Part shown: positions 1-8,617 of the stretch, piece after piece
Layout: each line of letters begins with the position of its first letter
Position numbering within the stretch: the first letter of the stretch is position 1
Assembly: GCF_018255755.1 (NCBI RefSeq)
Contig: NZ_CP073766.1
Span: 1,116,001 to 1,180,000, forward strand
Direction of reading: 5' to 3'
DNA length: 64,000 bases
Source of the DNA: Chitinophaga sp. HK235
GTDB lineage: Bacteria; Bacteroidota; Bacteroidia; Chitinophagales; Chitinophagaceae
Translations under genes and position numbers: made by a program
The notes under the pieces: model-generated
Seen by the model: the letters and a program-made list of their open reading frames with translations, nothing else
Told to the model about the DNA's origin: nothing
Databases searched by the model: none

Positions 1-305
1 CCCAACTGCAGGAGGAATGGGTACAAGGAAAAAAATGGCAGCTGCCCACCCATCCGGAGCATTTTTATACCGTTGACCGTTATGAGTTTTCCGGAGAGAT
101 GCGTATACTCACCAACGGGCAATGCCATATCTGTATGCTGGTAGAAGGACGGCAGCTGGAAGTGACCGCGGGCAACAGCACACAGCGGTTTCAGTATGCA
201 GAAACATTCGTTATTCCTGCCGGAACTGACACCTATACCTGCCACTATGATGGTGAAGGCAAGGCTATGCTGGTAGTGGCGTATGTAAAAGACAACTATT
301 GCTGA
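1..305 (+). CDS. manA: Mannose-6-phosphate isomerase, class I, C-terminal part
   Basis: The gene enters from the left edge; the open frame begins at base 3 and the last ~100 codons are present. The visible part is a cupin-like C-terminal domain: FYTVDRYEF, then TNGQCHICMLVEG, then YAETFVIPAG. This resembles the second cupin of bacterial class I mannose-6-phosphate isomerases, which interconvert mannose-6-phosphate and fructose-6-phosphate in the cytoplasm. The zinc-binding catalytic half lies outside the window. The downstream sugar porter starts 16 bp after the stop and an alpha-mannosidase follows, so the three genes look like a mannose-utilisation operon. Other sugar-isomerase cupins cannot be fully excluded from a fragment. 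Confidence 0.7.
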   Translation, partial: QLQEEWVQGKKWQLPTHPEHFYTVDRYEFSGEMRILTNGQCHICMLVEGRQLEVTAGNSTQRFQYAETFVIPAGTDTYTCHYDGEGKAMLVVAYVKDNYC

Positions 306-321
306 TTAAATATTTCACGCT

Positions 322-1719
322 ATGAGAAACGGTAACACACATCTTTTCATTACCACCGTCACCCTGATCGCTGCATTGGGAGGCCTTCTTTTCGGCTTCG
401 ACATTGCCGTTATCAGTGGTATCATTCTCCCTGTCAAAACACAATTCCAGTTGACCGCCTCACAGGAAGGGTGGTTTGTTTCCTGTGCCCTGCTGGGATG
501 CATCGCGGGTGTCGCCGTTTCCGGTACCCTGAGCGATCACATTGGCCGTAAAAAAGTATTGGCCATCGCCGCGTTCCTGTTCCTTGCCAGCGCTATCGGA
601 TTTGCTGTATCCACCACCTATCCCCTGCTGATACTTTTCAGAGTACTGGCCGGCATGGGTGTGGGCGTGGCTTCCAACATTTCACCGCTCTACATCTCCG
701 AACTGGCACCTGCTTCAAGACGTGGCAGGCTGGTAACTTTTTACCAGCTGGCCATCACCATCGGTATCCTGGTAGCCTATTGCTCCAATCTGGCGATACA
801 GCGCCATGCCACCACCAGTGGTGGTGCACAGGAAGGATGGTTGCACTGGCTGTTTGTAACGGAATACTGGCGCGGCATGTTCCTCGTAGGGGTTGTACCT
901 GCAGCCGCTTTTTTCGCACTGCTGGCCTTCGTTCCGGAAAGTCCGAGATGGCTGGCCCGTTTCGGACAACAAACCGCAGCACTGCATATCCTGGAAAAAA
1001 TCAATGATAACAAAGAAGAGGCCGCCACAGAACTGAAGGCTATCCTGGCCGTATCTGCGGATCAGGCTAATGGTGGTATACGTTCACTGCTAAAGCCACC
1101 GTTGTTGCAATTGCTGGTGATGGCCTGTGTATTAACGGCTTTCTCCCAATTCAGCGGCATCAATGCTGTCATCTACTACGGCCCTACCATACTGCGCGCA
1201 TCGGGTATAGTAGCCAACGACACACTGCTGTACCAGGTGATGCTGGGAGCGGCCAACATGCTCTTTACGCTTATTGCCATCTGGAAAGTAGACAGCCTGG
1301 GCCGCCGCCCGCTCTACCTGACGGGCTCCATCTGCGCTGCAGTTGCACTTACTTTAACTGGTATTTGTTTCCTGCTGGATATCAACGGTGGGCTGCTGCT
1401 CATACCGATCGCCTTTTTCCTGTTGTTCTTTGCCTTCTCTCTGGGGCCGCTAAAATTTGTGATTGCCACAGAAATATTTCCCACGCCGGTACGGGGGTTA
1501 GCGTTGTCTATCTGCATCCTGGTAATGTGGGTATCCGACTGGCTGCTCAATCTCCTGTTCCCCGTTATGCGGGAAGGCATGGGCATTGCAGCCACCTTCT
1601 TCCTGTTTGCCGGTTGTTGTCTTTTCTCCTTTTTCTATGCACGAAAATATCTGTTTGAAACAAAAGGTCAATCACTGGAAAATATCACCATCAAAGAAAA
1701 AACGACCATCCACCATTAA
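322..1719 (+). CDS. MFS sugar porter (major facilitator superfamily)
   Basis: A 465-residue protein with about 12 hydrophobic segments and sugar-porter family signatures: DHIGRKK after TM2 (~residue 72), PESPRWLARF before the central loop (~205), DSLGRRPL in the second half (~325) and ETKGQSLENI at the C-terminus (~448). The family imports hexoses or pentoses by proton symport across the inner membrane. It sits between mannose-6-phosphate isomerase and a secreted GH38 alpha-mannosidase, so mannose is the likely substrate; that specificity is inference from context. The ATG at 322 is 16 bp after the preceding stop; no clear Shine-Dalgarno site is present, as usual in this phylum. Confidence 0.88.
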   Translation: MRNGNTHLFITTVTLIAALGGLLFGFDIAVISGIILPVKTQFQLTASQEGWFVSCALLGCIAGVAVSGTLSDHIGRKKVLAIAAFLFLASAIGFAVSTTYPLLILFRVLAGMGVGVASNISPLYISELAPASRRGRLVTFYQLAITIGILVAYCSNLAIQRHATTSGGAQEGWLHWLFVTEYWRGMFLVGVVPAAAFFALLAFVPESPRWLARFGQQTAALHILEKINDNKEEAATELKAILAVSADQANGGIRSLLKPPLLQLLVMACVLTAFSQFSGINAVIYYGPTILRASGIVANDTLLYQVMLGAANMLFTLIAIWKVDSLGRRPLYLTGSICAAVALTLTGICFLLDINGGLLLIPIAFFLLFFAFSLGPLKFVIATEIFPTPVRGLALSICILVMWVSDWLLNLLFPVMREGMGIAATFFLFAGCCLFSFFYARKYLFETKGQSLENITIKEKTTIHH

Positions 1720-1753
1720 TTGATTTAATTATTTAGTTATTTAATTATTTGTT

Positions 1754-4700
1754 ATGAGAATATTCTATTGTATCACAGTTCTGCTTGCCTGCGCCCTGAG
1801 CAGCACTGCCCAGAAAACAGTCCCGTACCTGGGAAAAGTAGACTGGATCAATGGCTATGACCACGAAACTGAAGGCGAAAATATCCGCTATTACTCTGCT
1901 TATCCGGACTATGCCACCACTGCCTTGCTCACCCGCGCCACTGATGGCCATAAAACGATAGCATGGCAGACAGCAGCCGTACCTGCACGTATCAAAGGAC
2001 CTTATGTTTATTTCAGCTGGGTAGCAGGCCATTCCACTGCCACCAGCAGTGGCGACCGACACTTTGATCTGTTTGTGGACGATGAAAAACTACTGACCAT
2101 CACCACGCTACCACGTAATCAGGCGCCGGTATGGTCGTTTGTCGCAGCAGACAGCAGCCGGATCGTGTTTGAACAAATCCGGAAAGATGGTGCCAACGAC
2201 GCCCACGGCCTCATGTTCCTTCGGCTGCCCTTAAGCCGTGTAACACCAGGGAAACCCGTGAGACTGAAAATCATCGGCCAGGCCCAGCAAAGCAACGACT
2301 GGCTTATGACCTTTAAATTTTCTTTCCAGGAGAAAGTGGATATCAACCCACAACCTTTTATACTCAAAAATGGTCAGCAGCCAATAACGCTCACTGCACT
2401 TCATTTCGGCACGCCCCGCACCTTCCAGGTTACGGTAGGCGGTAAAAAAGTGTATTCGTTTCCGGTAGAAGACGGCGTTAATAAATTCGATATACCTGTT
2501 AACCCGGTGCGTCAACCGGATAGTATTCGTATAGTCGTTACCGATGCAGGTAAAATACTGGCAGACAAATTTGTCGCATTAAAGCCTGTAACCTACCGGG
2601 AACTGAATTTCATACATCATTCCCATACAGATATCGGTTACTCTCACCTTCAGCCGGAAGTACTGAAAATACATCTGCGAAACATCAACGATGCACTGGA
2701 CATGATTGCTACCACCCGGAATTATCCGGAAGAAGCGAAGTTCAAGTGGAACATCGAATCCCTGTGGGCAGTAGAACATTTTCTGCAACAGGCCACACCG
2801 GAGAAAAAAGCAGCCTTTATACAGGCAGTAAAAGATGGTAATATCTGTTTATCTGCCCTGTATGCCAATATCCTCACCGGTCTCTGTTTACCGGAAGAAA
2901 CCTTTCACTTCACCGATTTTGCGGCACAGCTGCGTAAGACTTACGGTCTGCGTATCCCCAGTGCCATGATCTCTGATGTGCCGGGCTATACCTGGACTAC
3001 CGTTACAGCCCTTGCCAAAGGCGGCGTGAAATATTTCTCCAGCGGCCCTAATTATCTGGGTGAAAGCCATCCTTACCTGGGAGATCGCGTAGGCCACTTT
3101 GTCCGCAACTGGGGTGATAAACCGGTATGGTGGGCATCTCCCTCAGGAGAAGAAAAAATACTATTCTGGGCTGGCGGAAAAGGATATTCCTCCTGGCATG
3201 GCACCGCACCCGGCGCAGTCTTCGAAAGCGGCCCCCAAAAGATCGCCGCTTATTTAAATGAACTGGACGAAAAAAAATATCCTTACGATATTGTACAGTG
3301 GAGATACAATGTAGTAGCCGACAACGGGCCTATCGACACTTCCATTTCCCGGTTCGTGAAACAGTGGAATGAAAAGTATGCATCGCCTAAAATTGTGCTG
3401 AATACCACCGATAAACTTTTTGAAACCTTTGAACAGAAGTATGGTAAAGACCTGCCGGTAGTAAAAGGTGATATTACTCCCTACTGGGAAGACGGCGCCG
3501 GCTCTACCGCCAAAGAAGAAGGACAGAACCGCCTCAACAGCCTTCGTTTGTCACAGTTGGCCAATGCCTATGCCATGCTGGCTCCTGGCCAATATGACGT
3601 ACAGCAATTCTACAACGCATGGACCAATGTTCTGATGTTCCATGAACATACCTGGGGTGCCCATAATAGCATCTCCCAGCCGGATGTACCGTTTGTAACG
3701 GAGCAATGGCGCATCAAAAAACAATTCATGCTGGATGCAGACAGCCAGATCAACGTCATCGCAGACAAGCTGTTCCAGCCATTGACAGACGAGCGTTCCC
3801 GCAGTATTGCCGTAGTCAACACCCTGTCCTGGCCCCGGAGTGGACCGGTGAAGATCAGGATAGCCGGTAAATCCGTGAAGGATGCCCATGGCCGGAAATA
3901 TCCCTTACAGCGTCTTTCCGACGGGACCTATGTGTTCCTCGCCAGCAACGTGCCTGCTTTCGGAACGGAAGTGTATACCGTCAGTGATGAACCAGCAACT
4001 GCCGCCGCTTCGTTTACCCGTAAGGGTAATATGCTCACCAACGGCAACATCACCGTTGTATGGGACCCTATCCATGGCAGTATCACCCAACTCAATGCGA
4101 AAGACGGTCATAACTATGCCGGTACTTTTCAATCGCAGGGCCTGAACAGCTATTGGTATGTACCCGGTCAGAATCCCGCAGATGCCGTTACCAATCAGCC
4201 TGTACAGGTACAGGTATTGGAAAGCGGTCCTGTAGTGACTTCCATCGCCCTCCGGGCGCAGGCCCCAGGCGCGAATGCACTGGAGAAACGTCTTACATTG
4301 TACGCCAACAGCAGCACTTTACTGATCGAAAACACCATTGATAAAAAACCGGTAAGGCAGAAAGAAGCGCTGCATTTTGGTTTTCCATTTGATGTGCCCT
4401 CCGGGAAAGTAACACTGGACGCAGGTTACGGCACGCTGCGTTATCTTGAAGACCAACTGCCTGGTTCCAATATGGACTTCCTCTTTGGCCGCAGGTGGAT
4501 GGATATCTCCAATACTGCCAACGGTTTACAATGGATGCTGCTGGAAGCGCCGATGGCAGAACCAGCCAATATGATCGATGAGCGCCTGCAGATTGCACAA
4601 AGCCATAAGGAATGGAAAAAGACTGGTCAGCCAACCGCTCTCTGGTTTTCCTATGTGATGAACAACTACTGGCATACCAACTACAAGTCAGACCAGCAAG

Positions 4701-5068
4701 GCAGCAGCAGCTATCACTATGCCTTACAGCCGCACGACCAGGTGAATGGCACTGCCCTCGAAATGTCAGCAGCCGATTTCTCACAACCGTTGATCGATTT
4801 TCCGGTGAAGAAAGGGATTACCTTACCAGTAGGGCTTTTCCGCCTGACCAATCCGGCTGTCATTGCCACGGCCATAATACCACAGGAAAACGGCCAATAC
4901 CTGATACGGCTCTTTAACCCCGGCCAGACGCCACAAAACACCGGATTCAACTGGGGCACGCTCAAGCCTGCACGAATTGCGGTTGTCAGAAACGGGATCA
5001 CAAAAGATGCCAACGCTACCTTCAGCTTACCAGCTATGGGTGTGGAAGAATATCTGATCACTCCATAA
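1754..5068 (+). CDS. Secreted GH38-type alpha-mannosidase
   Basis: A 1104-residue protein with an N-terminal signal peptide (cleavage near SSTAQ, ~residue 20), an N-terminal beta region and a GH38-like catalytic region. The HHSHTDIGYS motif (~residues 288-297) supplies the His-x-Asp zinc ligands typical of GH38; SDVPGYTW (~406) is the probable nucleophile segment. Later WRYNVVADN and EHTWGAH (~640) also fit the family, followed by beta-sandwich domains. GH38 enzymes release alpha-linked mannose from glycans. The gene follows isomerase and porter genes by 34 bp, so released mannose could be imported and isomerised by its neighbours. It ends at a bidirectional terminator before the convergent GntR gene. 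Confidence 0.85.
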   Translation: MRIFYCITVLLACALSSTAQKTVPYLGKVDWINGYDHETEGENIRYYSAYPDYATTALLTRATDGHKTIAWQTAAVPARIKGPYVYFSWVAGHSTATSSGDRHFDLFVDDEKLLTITTLPRNQAPVWSFVAADSSRIVFEQIRKDGANDAHGLMFLRLPLSRVTPGKPVRLKIIGQAQQSNDWLMTFKFSFQEKVDINPQPFILKNGQQPITLTALHFGTPRTFQVTVGGKKVYSFPVEDGVNKFDIPVNPVRQPDSIRIVVTDAGKILADKFVALKPVTYRELNFIHHSHTDIGYSHLQPEVLKIHLRNINDALDMIATTRNYPEEAKFKWNIESLWAVEHFLQQATPEKKAAFIQAVKDGNICLSALYANILTGLCLPEETFHFTDFAAQLRKTYGLRIPSAMISDVPGYTWTTVTALAKGGVKYFSSGPNYLGESHPYLGDRVGHFVRNWGDKPVWWASPSGEEKILFWAGGKGYSSWHGTAPGAVFESGPQKIAAYLNELDEKKYPYDIVQWRYNVVADNGPIDTSISRFVKQWNEKYASPKIVLNTTDKLFETFEQKYGKDLPVVKGDITPYWEDGAGSTAKEEGQNRLNSLRLSQLANAYAMLAPGQYDVQQFYNAWTNVLMFHEHTWGAHNSISQPDVPFVTEQWRIKKQFMLDADSQINVIADKLFQPLTDERSRSIAVVNTLSWPRSGPVKIRIAGKSVKDAHGRKYPLQRLSDGTYVFLASNVPAFGTEVYTVSDEPATAAASFTRKGNMLTNGNITVVWDPIHGSITQLNAKDGHNYAGTFQSQGLNSYWYVPGQNPADAVTNQPVQVQVLESGPVVTSIALRAQAPGANALEKRLTLYANSSTLLIENTIDKKPVRQKEALHFGFPFDVPSGKVTLDAGYGTLRYLEDQLPGSNMDFLFGRRWMDISNTANGLQWMLLEAPMAEPANMIDERLQIAQSHKEWKKTGQPTALWFSYVMNNYWHTNYKSDQQGSSSYHYALQPHDQVNGTALEMSAADFSQPLIDFPVKKGITLPVGLFRLTNPAVIATAIIPQENGQYLIRLFNPGQTPQNTGFNWGTLKPARIAVVRNGITKDANATFSLPAMGVEEYLITP

Positions 5069-5074
5069 AATAAC

Positions 5075-5112
5075 ATAGGCTGTATCATTTCTTTGATACA
5101 GCCTATTTTTTA
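5075..5112. terminator. Bidirectional intrinsic terminator between alpha-mannosidase and GntR gene
   Basis: A perfect 12-bp stem (ATAGGCTGTATC / GATACAGCCTAT) with an 8-nt loop, followed by TTTTTT on the plus strand. It lies between two convergent stops. Confidence 0.85.
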
Positions 5113-5136
5113 TCAGGGTGATAAAGCTCCTTTTAT

Positions 5137-5880
5137 TTACAATTGTGGTCTTTTCAGTTCAATGCTGTACGTAAAACAATCACTCCGGTACCAGCAGATA
5201 TTAAATTCCAGCGGTCGCCTGCTGGCATCCAGTACTACCCTACGCCGCTCCAGCACCGGCGCCCCTTTTTTAATCTTCAGCAAGCCGGCAATCTTCTCAT
5301 CCGCTCCTATCGCTCTGATCTCTTCCTGTGAATAAACGGGCACAACATGAAAATCCGCGTCGAGCATTTCATACAACGGACGATCAAAATTCTCTTTACC
5401 GGTAAGCCCGATTCTGGGATGAAAGAAGGATTCAAAATATACCATCGGGCTTTTCTCAGTGCTACGGATACGCTCCAGACAAACAACAGGCTGGTGGTGT
5501 TCCGTTTGCAGCATCTTCGCGACTTCCTCTGCCGCCTTCACCACCGACACCTTGTTTTTAAGGGTTTTGAAAGGAATCCCTTTATCTTCCATTTCATGTG
5601 TAAAGCTGTACCAGTTGTCCAGATTGGTGGTGATCTTTTTCTTTTTCACGGTGGTGCCCGACCGTTTTTTTCTTTCCAGCAGACCATCTTTTACCAGGTT
5701 GCCAATCGCCATGCGCAGCGTGTTCCTGGAAATGCTCCATCGTTTAGCCAGGTCCGTTTCCTTTGGAAAAATATCTCCCTCCCGGAAATAATCCTCGCGG
5801 ATCAGCTTCCGTAATAGTTCTTCAGCCTGCTGGTGCAGGGGAATCTTACTATCGTGGTCCAATAAAGGTATCTTCGTCAT
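5137..5880 (-). CDS. GntR-family transcriptional regulator with UTRA ligand domain
   Basis: A 247-residue protein with an N-terminal winged helix (residues ~12-78; FPKETDLAKRWSISRNTLR is the recognition-helix region) and a C-terminal UTRA effector-binding domain (~95-240; ends WYRSDCFTYSIEL). HutC/UTRA regulators are usually sugar- or metabolite-responsive repressors. It converges on the mannosidase operon, so it probably controls those genes in response to a mannose derivative (inference). A palindrome touches its start codon, consistent with autoregulation. Confidence 0.88.
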   Translation of the reverse strand: MTKIPLLDHDSKIPLHQQAEELLRKLIREDYFREGDIFPKETDLAKRWSISRNTLRMAIGNLVKDGLLERKKRSGTTVKKKKITTNLDNWYSFTHEMEDKGIPFKTLKNKVSVVKAAEEVAKMLQTEHHQPVVCLERIRSTEKSPMVYFESFFHPRIGLTGKENFDRPLYEMLDADFHVVPVYSQEEIRAIGADEKIAGLLKIKKGAPVLERRRVVLDASRRPLEFNICWYRSDCFTYSIELKRPQL

Positions 5881-5896
5881 ATATGTACGAACATAT
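5881..5896. promoter_or_regulatory. Candidate GntR operator at its own start codon
   Basis: The inverted repeat ATATGT-ACGA-ACATAT lies directly upstream of the regulator's ATG (minus strand). There is no Shine-Dalgarno site here, so a bound dimer would cover the translation start region. Assignment to this regulator is inferred from position. Confidence 0.5.
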
Positions 5897-5969
5897 TGTT
5901 TTTTTATGATGAAGAAAAATTTTTTACCGGAAAGTAGATAGTTGTTGTTCCCCTGATGTCGTCAATCTC

Positions 5970-6740
5970 CTACATTCGCTTTTTATACACCCGCATCGCA
6001 AAGGCATACCCCACGAGCATAATCCCCACGCACCACGCGAGTGCAATCCAGATGTCAATACCGACGACAGGCTTCCCTGATAACAGCGAGCGTATGGCTT
6101 CCACGATGGAGGTCACCGGCTGATTTTCGGCAAAGGCACGAACAGCCGGCGGCATAGACTTAGTCGGTACAAACGCCGAGCTGATTAAAGGCAGGAAGTG
6201 AATCGGATAGGCGATGACACTGGCGCCATCCACCGATTTTGCAGTCAATCCGGGGATCACCGCTATCCATGTCAGGGCCAGCGTAAACATCGCGAGCATA
6301 CCGGCTACGCCAAGCCATGACAATATTCCCGCCGGCGAGCGGAAGCCCATCAGGAGCGCCACGAGAATGATGACAAACACCGAAATCACATTGGACATCA
6401 GCGAGGTCAGTACATGTCCCCACAACGCTGCCGAACGCGCAATCGGCATGGAGTGGAAACGCTCAAATATTCCCCGCTGCACATCGGTAAACAGACGGAA
6501 GGACACGTAGCCTATACTATTGGCAACGGCAATCAGCAGTATACCTGGCAAAAGATAATTCACATAGTTATCTGTACCGGATTCAATGGCGCCGCCTAAT
6601 ACATAGACGAACAACAGCATCATCGCAATCGGCATGATGGTGACGGTGATGATGGTATCCATGCTGCGGAATACATGGCGCATGGAACGTCCGAGCATAA
6701 CACTCATATCTGCGAAAAAATAGTTCTTTGTCGTTTCCAT
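5970..6740 (-). CDS. ABC-2 type exporter permease (DrrB-like)
   Basis: A 256-residue hydrophobic protein with about six membrane segments and the ABC-2 permease pattern, including YLLPGILLIAVANSIG in the core and FERFHSMPIARSAALWGH in the intracellular loop. With the adjacent ATPase it forms a DrrAB-like exporter for drugs or small metabolites; the substrate is unknown. Its ATG directly follows the ATPase stop (TAAATG). A perfect AGGAGG Shine-Dalgarno site lies inside the last ATPase codons. That is unusual for Bacteroidota and suggests origin from a Firmicute-like donor. Confidence 0.85.
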   Translation of the reverse strand: METTKNYFFADMSVMLGRSMRHVFRSMDTIITVTIMPIAMMLLFVYVLGGAIESGTDNYVNYLLPGILLIAVANSIGYVSFRLFTDVQRGIFERFHSMPIARSAALWGHVLTSLMSNVISVFVIILVALLMGFRSPAGILSWLGVAGMLAMFTLALTWIAVIPGLTAKSVDGASVIAYPIHFLPLISSAFVPTKSMPPAVRAFAENQPVTSIVEAIRSLLSGKPVVGIDIWIALAWCVGIMLVGYAFAMRVYKKRM

Positions 6741-7502
6741 TTATTGTTCCTCCTTTTTGTTAATAATTGCAAGAAATATCTCCTCCAACGTCGGCTGTTT
6801 TTCAATATACTCCACCTTTGCAGGTGGGAACAGCATTTTCAGCTCCGCGAGCGTGCCGTTCACGATAATCCTGCCCTTATGAAGAATGGCAATTCTATCG
6901 GCCAGCTGTTCGGCTTCATCCAGATACTGGGTGGTCAGGAATACAGTCGTGCCGTTACAGGCAAGCTCTTTGACAATCTTCCAGACCTCAATACGGGCCT
7001 CGGGATCAAGCCCGGTGGTCGGCTCGTCGAGGAAAATAAGCTGCGTGTTTCCAACAAGGCTCATCGCGATGTCCAGTCTGCGGCGCATACCGCCCGAATA
7101 CGTGGAAACCTTGCGGTCGGCGGCATCAGTCAGGCCGAAGCGATTCAACAGATCATCCGCAACCTTACGCGGATCTTTGATATGCCGCAGCCTGGCGATC
7201 ATGACCAGATTTTCCCGTCCGGTCAATATCTCGTCCACGGCGGCAAACTGCCCGGTCAGGCTGATGGATTGCCGCACACTGTTGGGCTTTGACGCAACAT
7301 TAAATCCATTTACCACGGCCGTTCCGCTGTCCTGTTTGAGCAGTGTGGTGAGGATTTTGACGATGGTTGTCTTGCCCGCACCATTGGAGCCGAGCAGGGC
7401 GAAAATGCTGCCCCTTTCCACCTCTAAATCTACTCCCTTCAGGACATGAAGGTCCCTGTAGGACTTATGCAGTCCTATTACTTGAATTGAGTTATTTTGC
7501 AT
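6741..7502 (-). CDS. ABC exporter ATP-binding protein (DrrA-like)
   Basis: A 253-residue ATPase with Walker A GSNGAGKTT (~residues 38-46), signature YSGGMRRR (~139), Walker B LIFLDEPTTGLD (~158) and TTQYLDEAEQLAD at the switch position. Gln in place of the switch His is usual in DrrA-type daunorubicin-resistance ATPases. The protein energises the permease encoded directly downstream. A GGGAG Shine-Dalgarno-like site lies ~6 bp before the ATG, again unlike the neighbouring genes. Sequence style resembles Firmicutes homologues (judged by eye). Confidence 0.92.
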   Translation of the reverse strand: MQNNSIQVIGLHKSYRDLHVLKGVDLEVERGSIFALLGSNGAGKTTIVKILTTLLKQDSGTAVVNGFNVASKPNSVRQSISLTGQFAAVDEILTGRENLVMIARLRHIKDPRKVADDLLNRFGLTDAADRKVSTYSGGMRRRLDIAMSLVGNTQLIFLDEPTTGLDPEARIEVWKIVKELACNGTTVFLTTQYLDEAEQLADRIAILHKGRIIVNGTLAELKMLFPPAKVEYIEKQPTLEEIFLAIINKKEEQ

Positions 7503-7513
7503 ATACTCCCTAT

Positions 7514-8458
7514 TTATATCATTGTAACGTTTGCCAAATCGGCTCCCATGCCTTTGAGCGCGGCATAGGTTAATTTATCCATCATCGCGCCATCAAAGCA
7601 GATGGTTGAGAGCGCACGGTAATATTTATTCGTCAGGGCATACATCGAACGAAAAGATACATCTCTTAGTGTCGCGCCCTTAAATGAAACTTCGTTCAGT
7701 GCTGTCTTGTCAAACTTAACGCCTATAAAGGTTTGCCCATCAAGACACACACCCCGTAGATCGGAAGACTTAAAGTCCACCCCGTTAAAACTACAGTTTT
7801 CAAAAATCGTTTTTCTAAGATCGGTCATCGCCAGCTTTACGTCGATCAGTTTTGCATTGGTGAATTTTGCGCCGGTCAGCCCTGACTTGCTGAACTCAGT
7901 GCGTACAAGAATGGCCTTGTTGAAATTCGCACCCGTCAGGTCAATGGCGGACAGGCTGCAGTCTGTCAGATTCGTTCCGTCGAAATTGGCTTCACTTACA
8001 TCGCTGCCCATAAACGAACTGCCGGTCAGATCCGCGCCCGAAAAGTCGGAGCCACTCAACGAACTTCCCCTAAATTTCATTTTATGTGCAGTAACGCCCG
8101 CAAAGTCACTCTGTGACAGGTTGCTCCCGCTGAAGTTTGTCAGCAGCTGCCGTTCAGCCGGGCTGGAGGGGGCAATGACCTCCTGTTCCGTTTGCGCTAT
8201 GTCATCATCACTGTCAGTTGTCAATTTAAAAGCAGTCTCATCGTCCGGGGACTGGAAGTTCTCTGAAAAATAGTTAAGGTCAACACCCAGAATCTCCGCG
8301 AGCCGGTTCATCGTAATAATGTCCGGGACTGACTCACCGCGTTCCCATTTTCCGACTGCCTGTGGACTGATAAACATCCGTTGAGCAAGTTGGGCCTGAG
8401 ACATATTTATTTCTTTTCGTGCTTTGGCTATTTTGCCGCCAATGATCTTAGCTTCCAT
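7514..8458 (-). CDS. XRE-family HTH regulator fused to pentapeptide repeats
   Basis: I use the ATG at 8458 (314 residues) because a TAnnTTTG promoter box lies just upstream, inside a possible 19-residue extension. Residues ~1-60 form an XRE helix-turn-helix (MSQAQLAQRMFISPQAVGKW is the core), followed by a linker and ~35 pentapeptide-type repeats (LSGSDFSGADLTGSSFMGSD and similar). Such repeats fold as a right-handed quadrilateral beta-helix that in some proteins mimics DNA. The gene ends 11 bp before the DrrA ATPase start, so it probably regulates or protects the exporter operon. Whether it senses a drug is unknown. Confidence 0.8.
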   Translation of the reverse strand: MEAKIIGGKIAKARKEINMSQAQLAQRMFISPQAVGKWERGESVPDIITMNRLAEILGVDLNYFSENFQSPDDETAFKLTTDSDDDIAQTEQEVIAPSSPAERQLLTNFSGSNLSQSDFAGVTAHKMKFRGSSLSGSDFSGADLTGSSFMGSDVSEANFDGTNLTDCSLSAIDLTGANFNKAILVRTEFSKSGLTGAKFTNAKLIDVKLAMTDLRKTIFENCSFNGVDFKSSDLRGVCLDGQTFIGVKFDKTALNEVSFKGATLRDVSFRSMYALTNKYYRALSTICFDGAMMDKLTYAALKGMGADLANVTMI

Positions 8459-8481
8459 TTGTTTTATTTTTTTCGATACAG

Positions 8482-8518
8482 CAAAGATATTCTGGTTCAT
8501 TTTCAGAATCAGCAAAAA
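8482..8518 (-). promoter_or_regulatory. Bacteroidota-type promoter of XRE-pentapeptide/ABC operon
   Basis: The minus strand reads TTTTTG (8513-8518), a 23-bp gap, then TATCTTTG (8482-8489), an exact TAnnTTTG -7 box. The start point would fall just before the ATG at 8458, which decides that start. Confidence 0.5.
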
Positions 8519-8544
8519 GGCAAAACCTGTTAGTTGTAACGGTG

Positions 8545-8578
8545 CTACTCCTGGTTGTTATTTAACAACCAGGAGTAG
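8545..8578. terminator. Perfect 15-bp hairpin between peroxidase and XRE gene
   Basis: CTACTCCTGGTTGTT and its exact complement are separated by ATTT. It lies downstream of the minus-strand peroxidase gene. There is no U-tract on either strand, so it may be a factor-dependent terminator, an RNA-stabilising element or an operator rather than a classical terminator. Confidence 0.5.
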
Positions 8579-8617
8579 TATTTGTCTGATTTTCAGCATA
8601 TTTGATATTTAAAGGGG

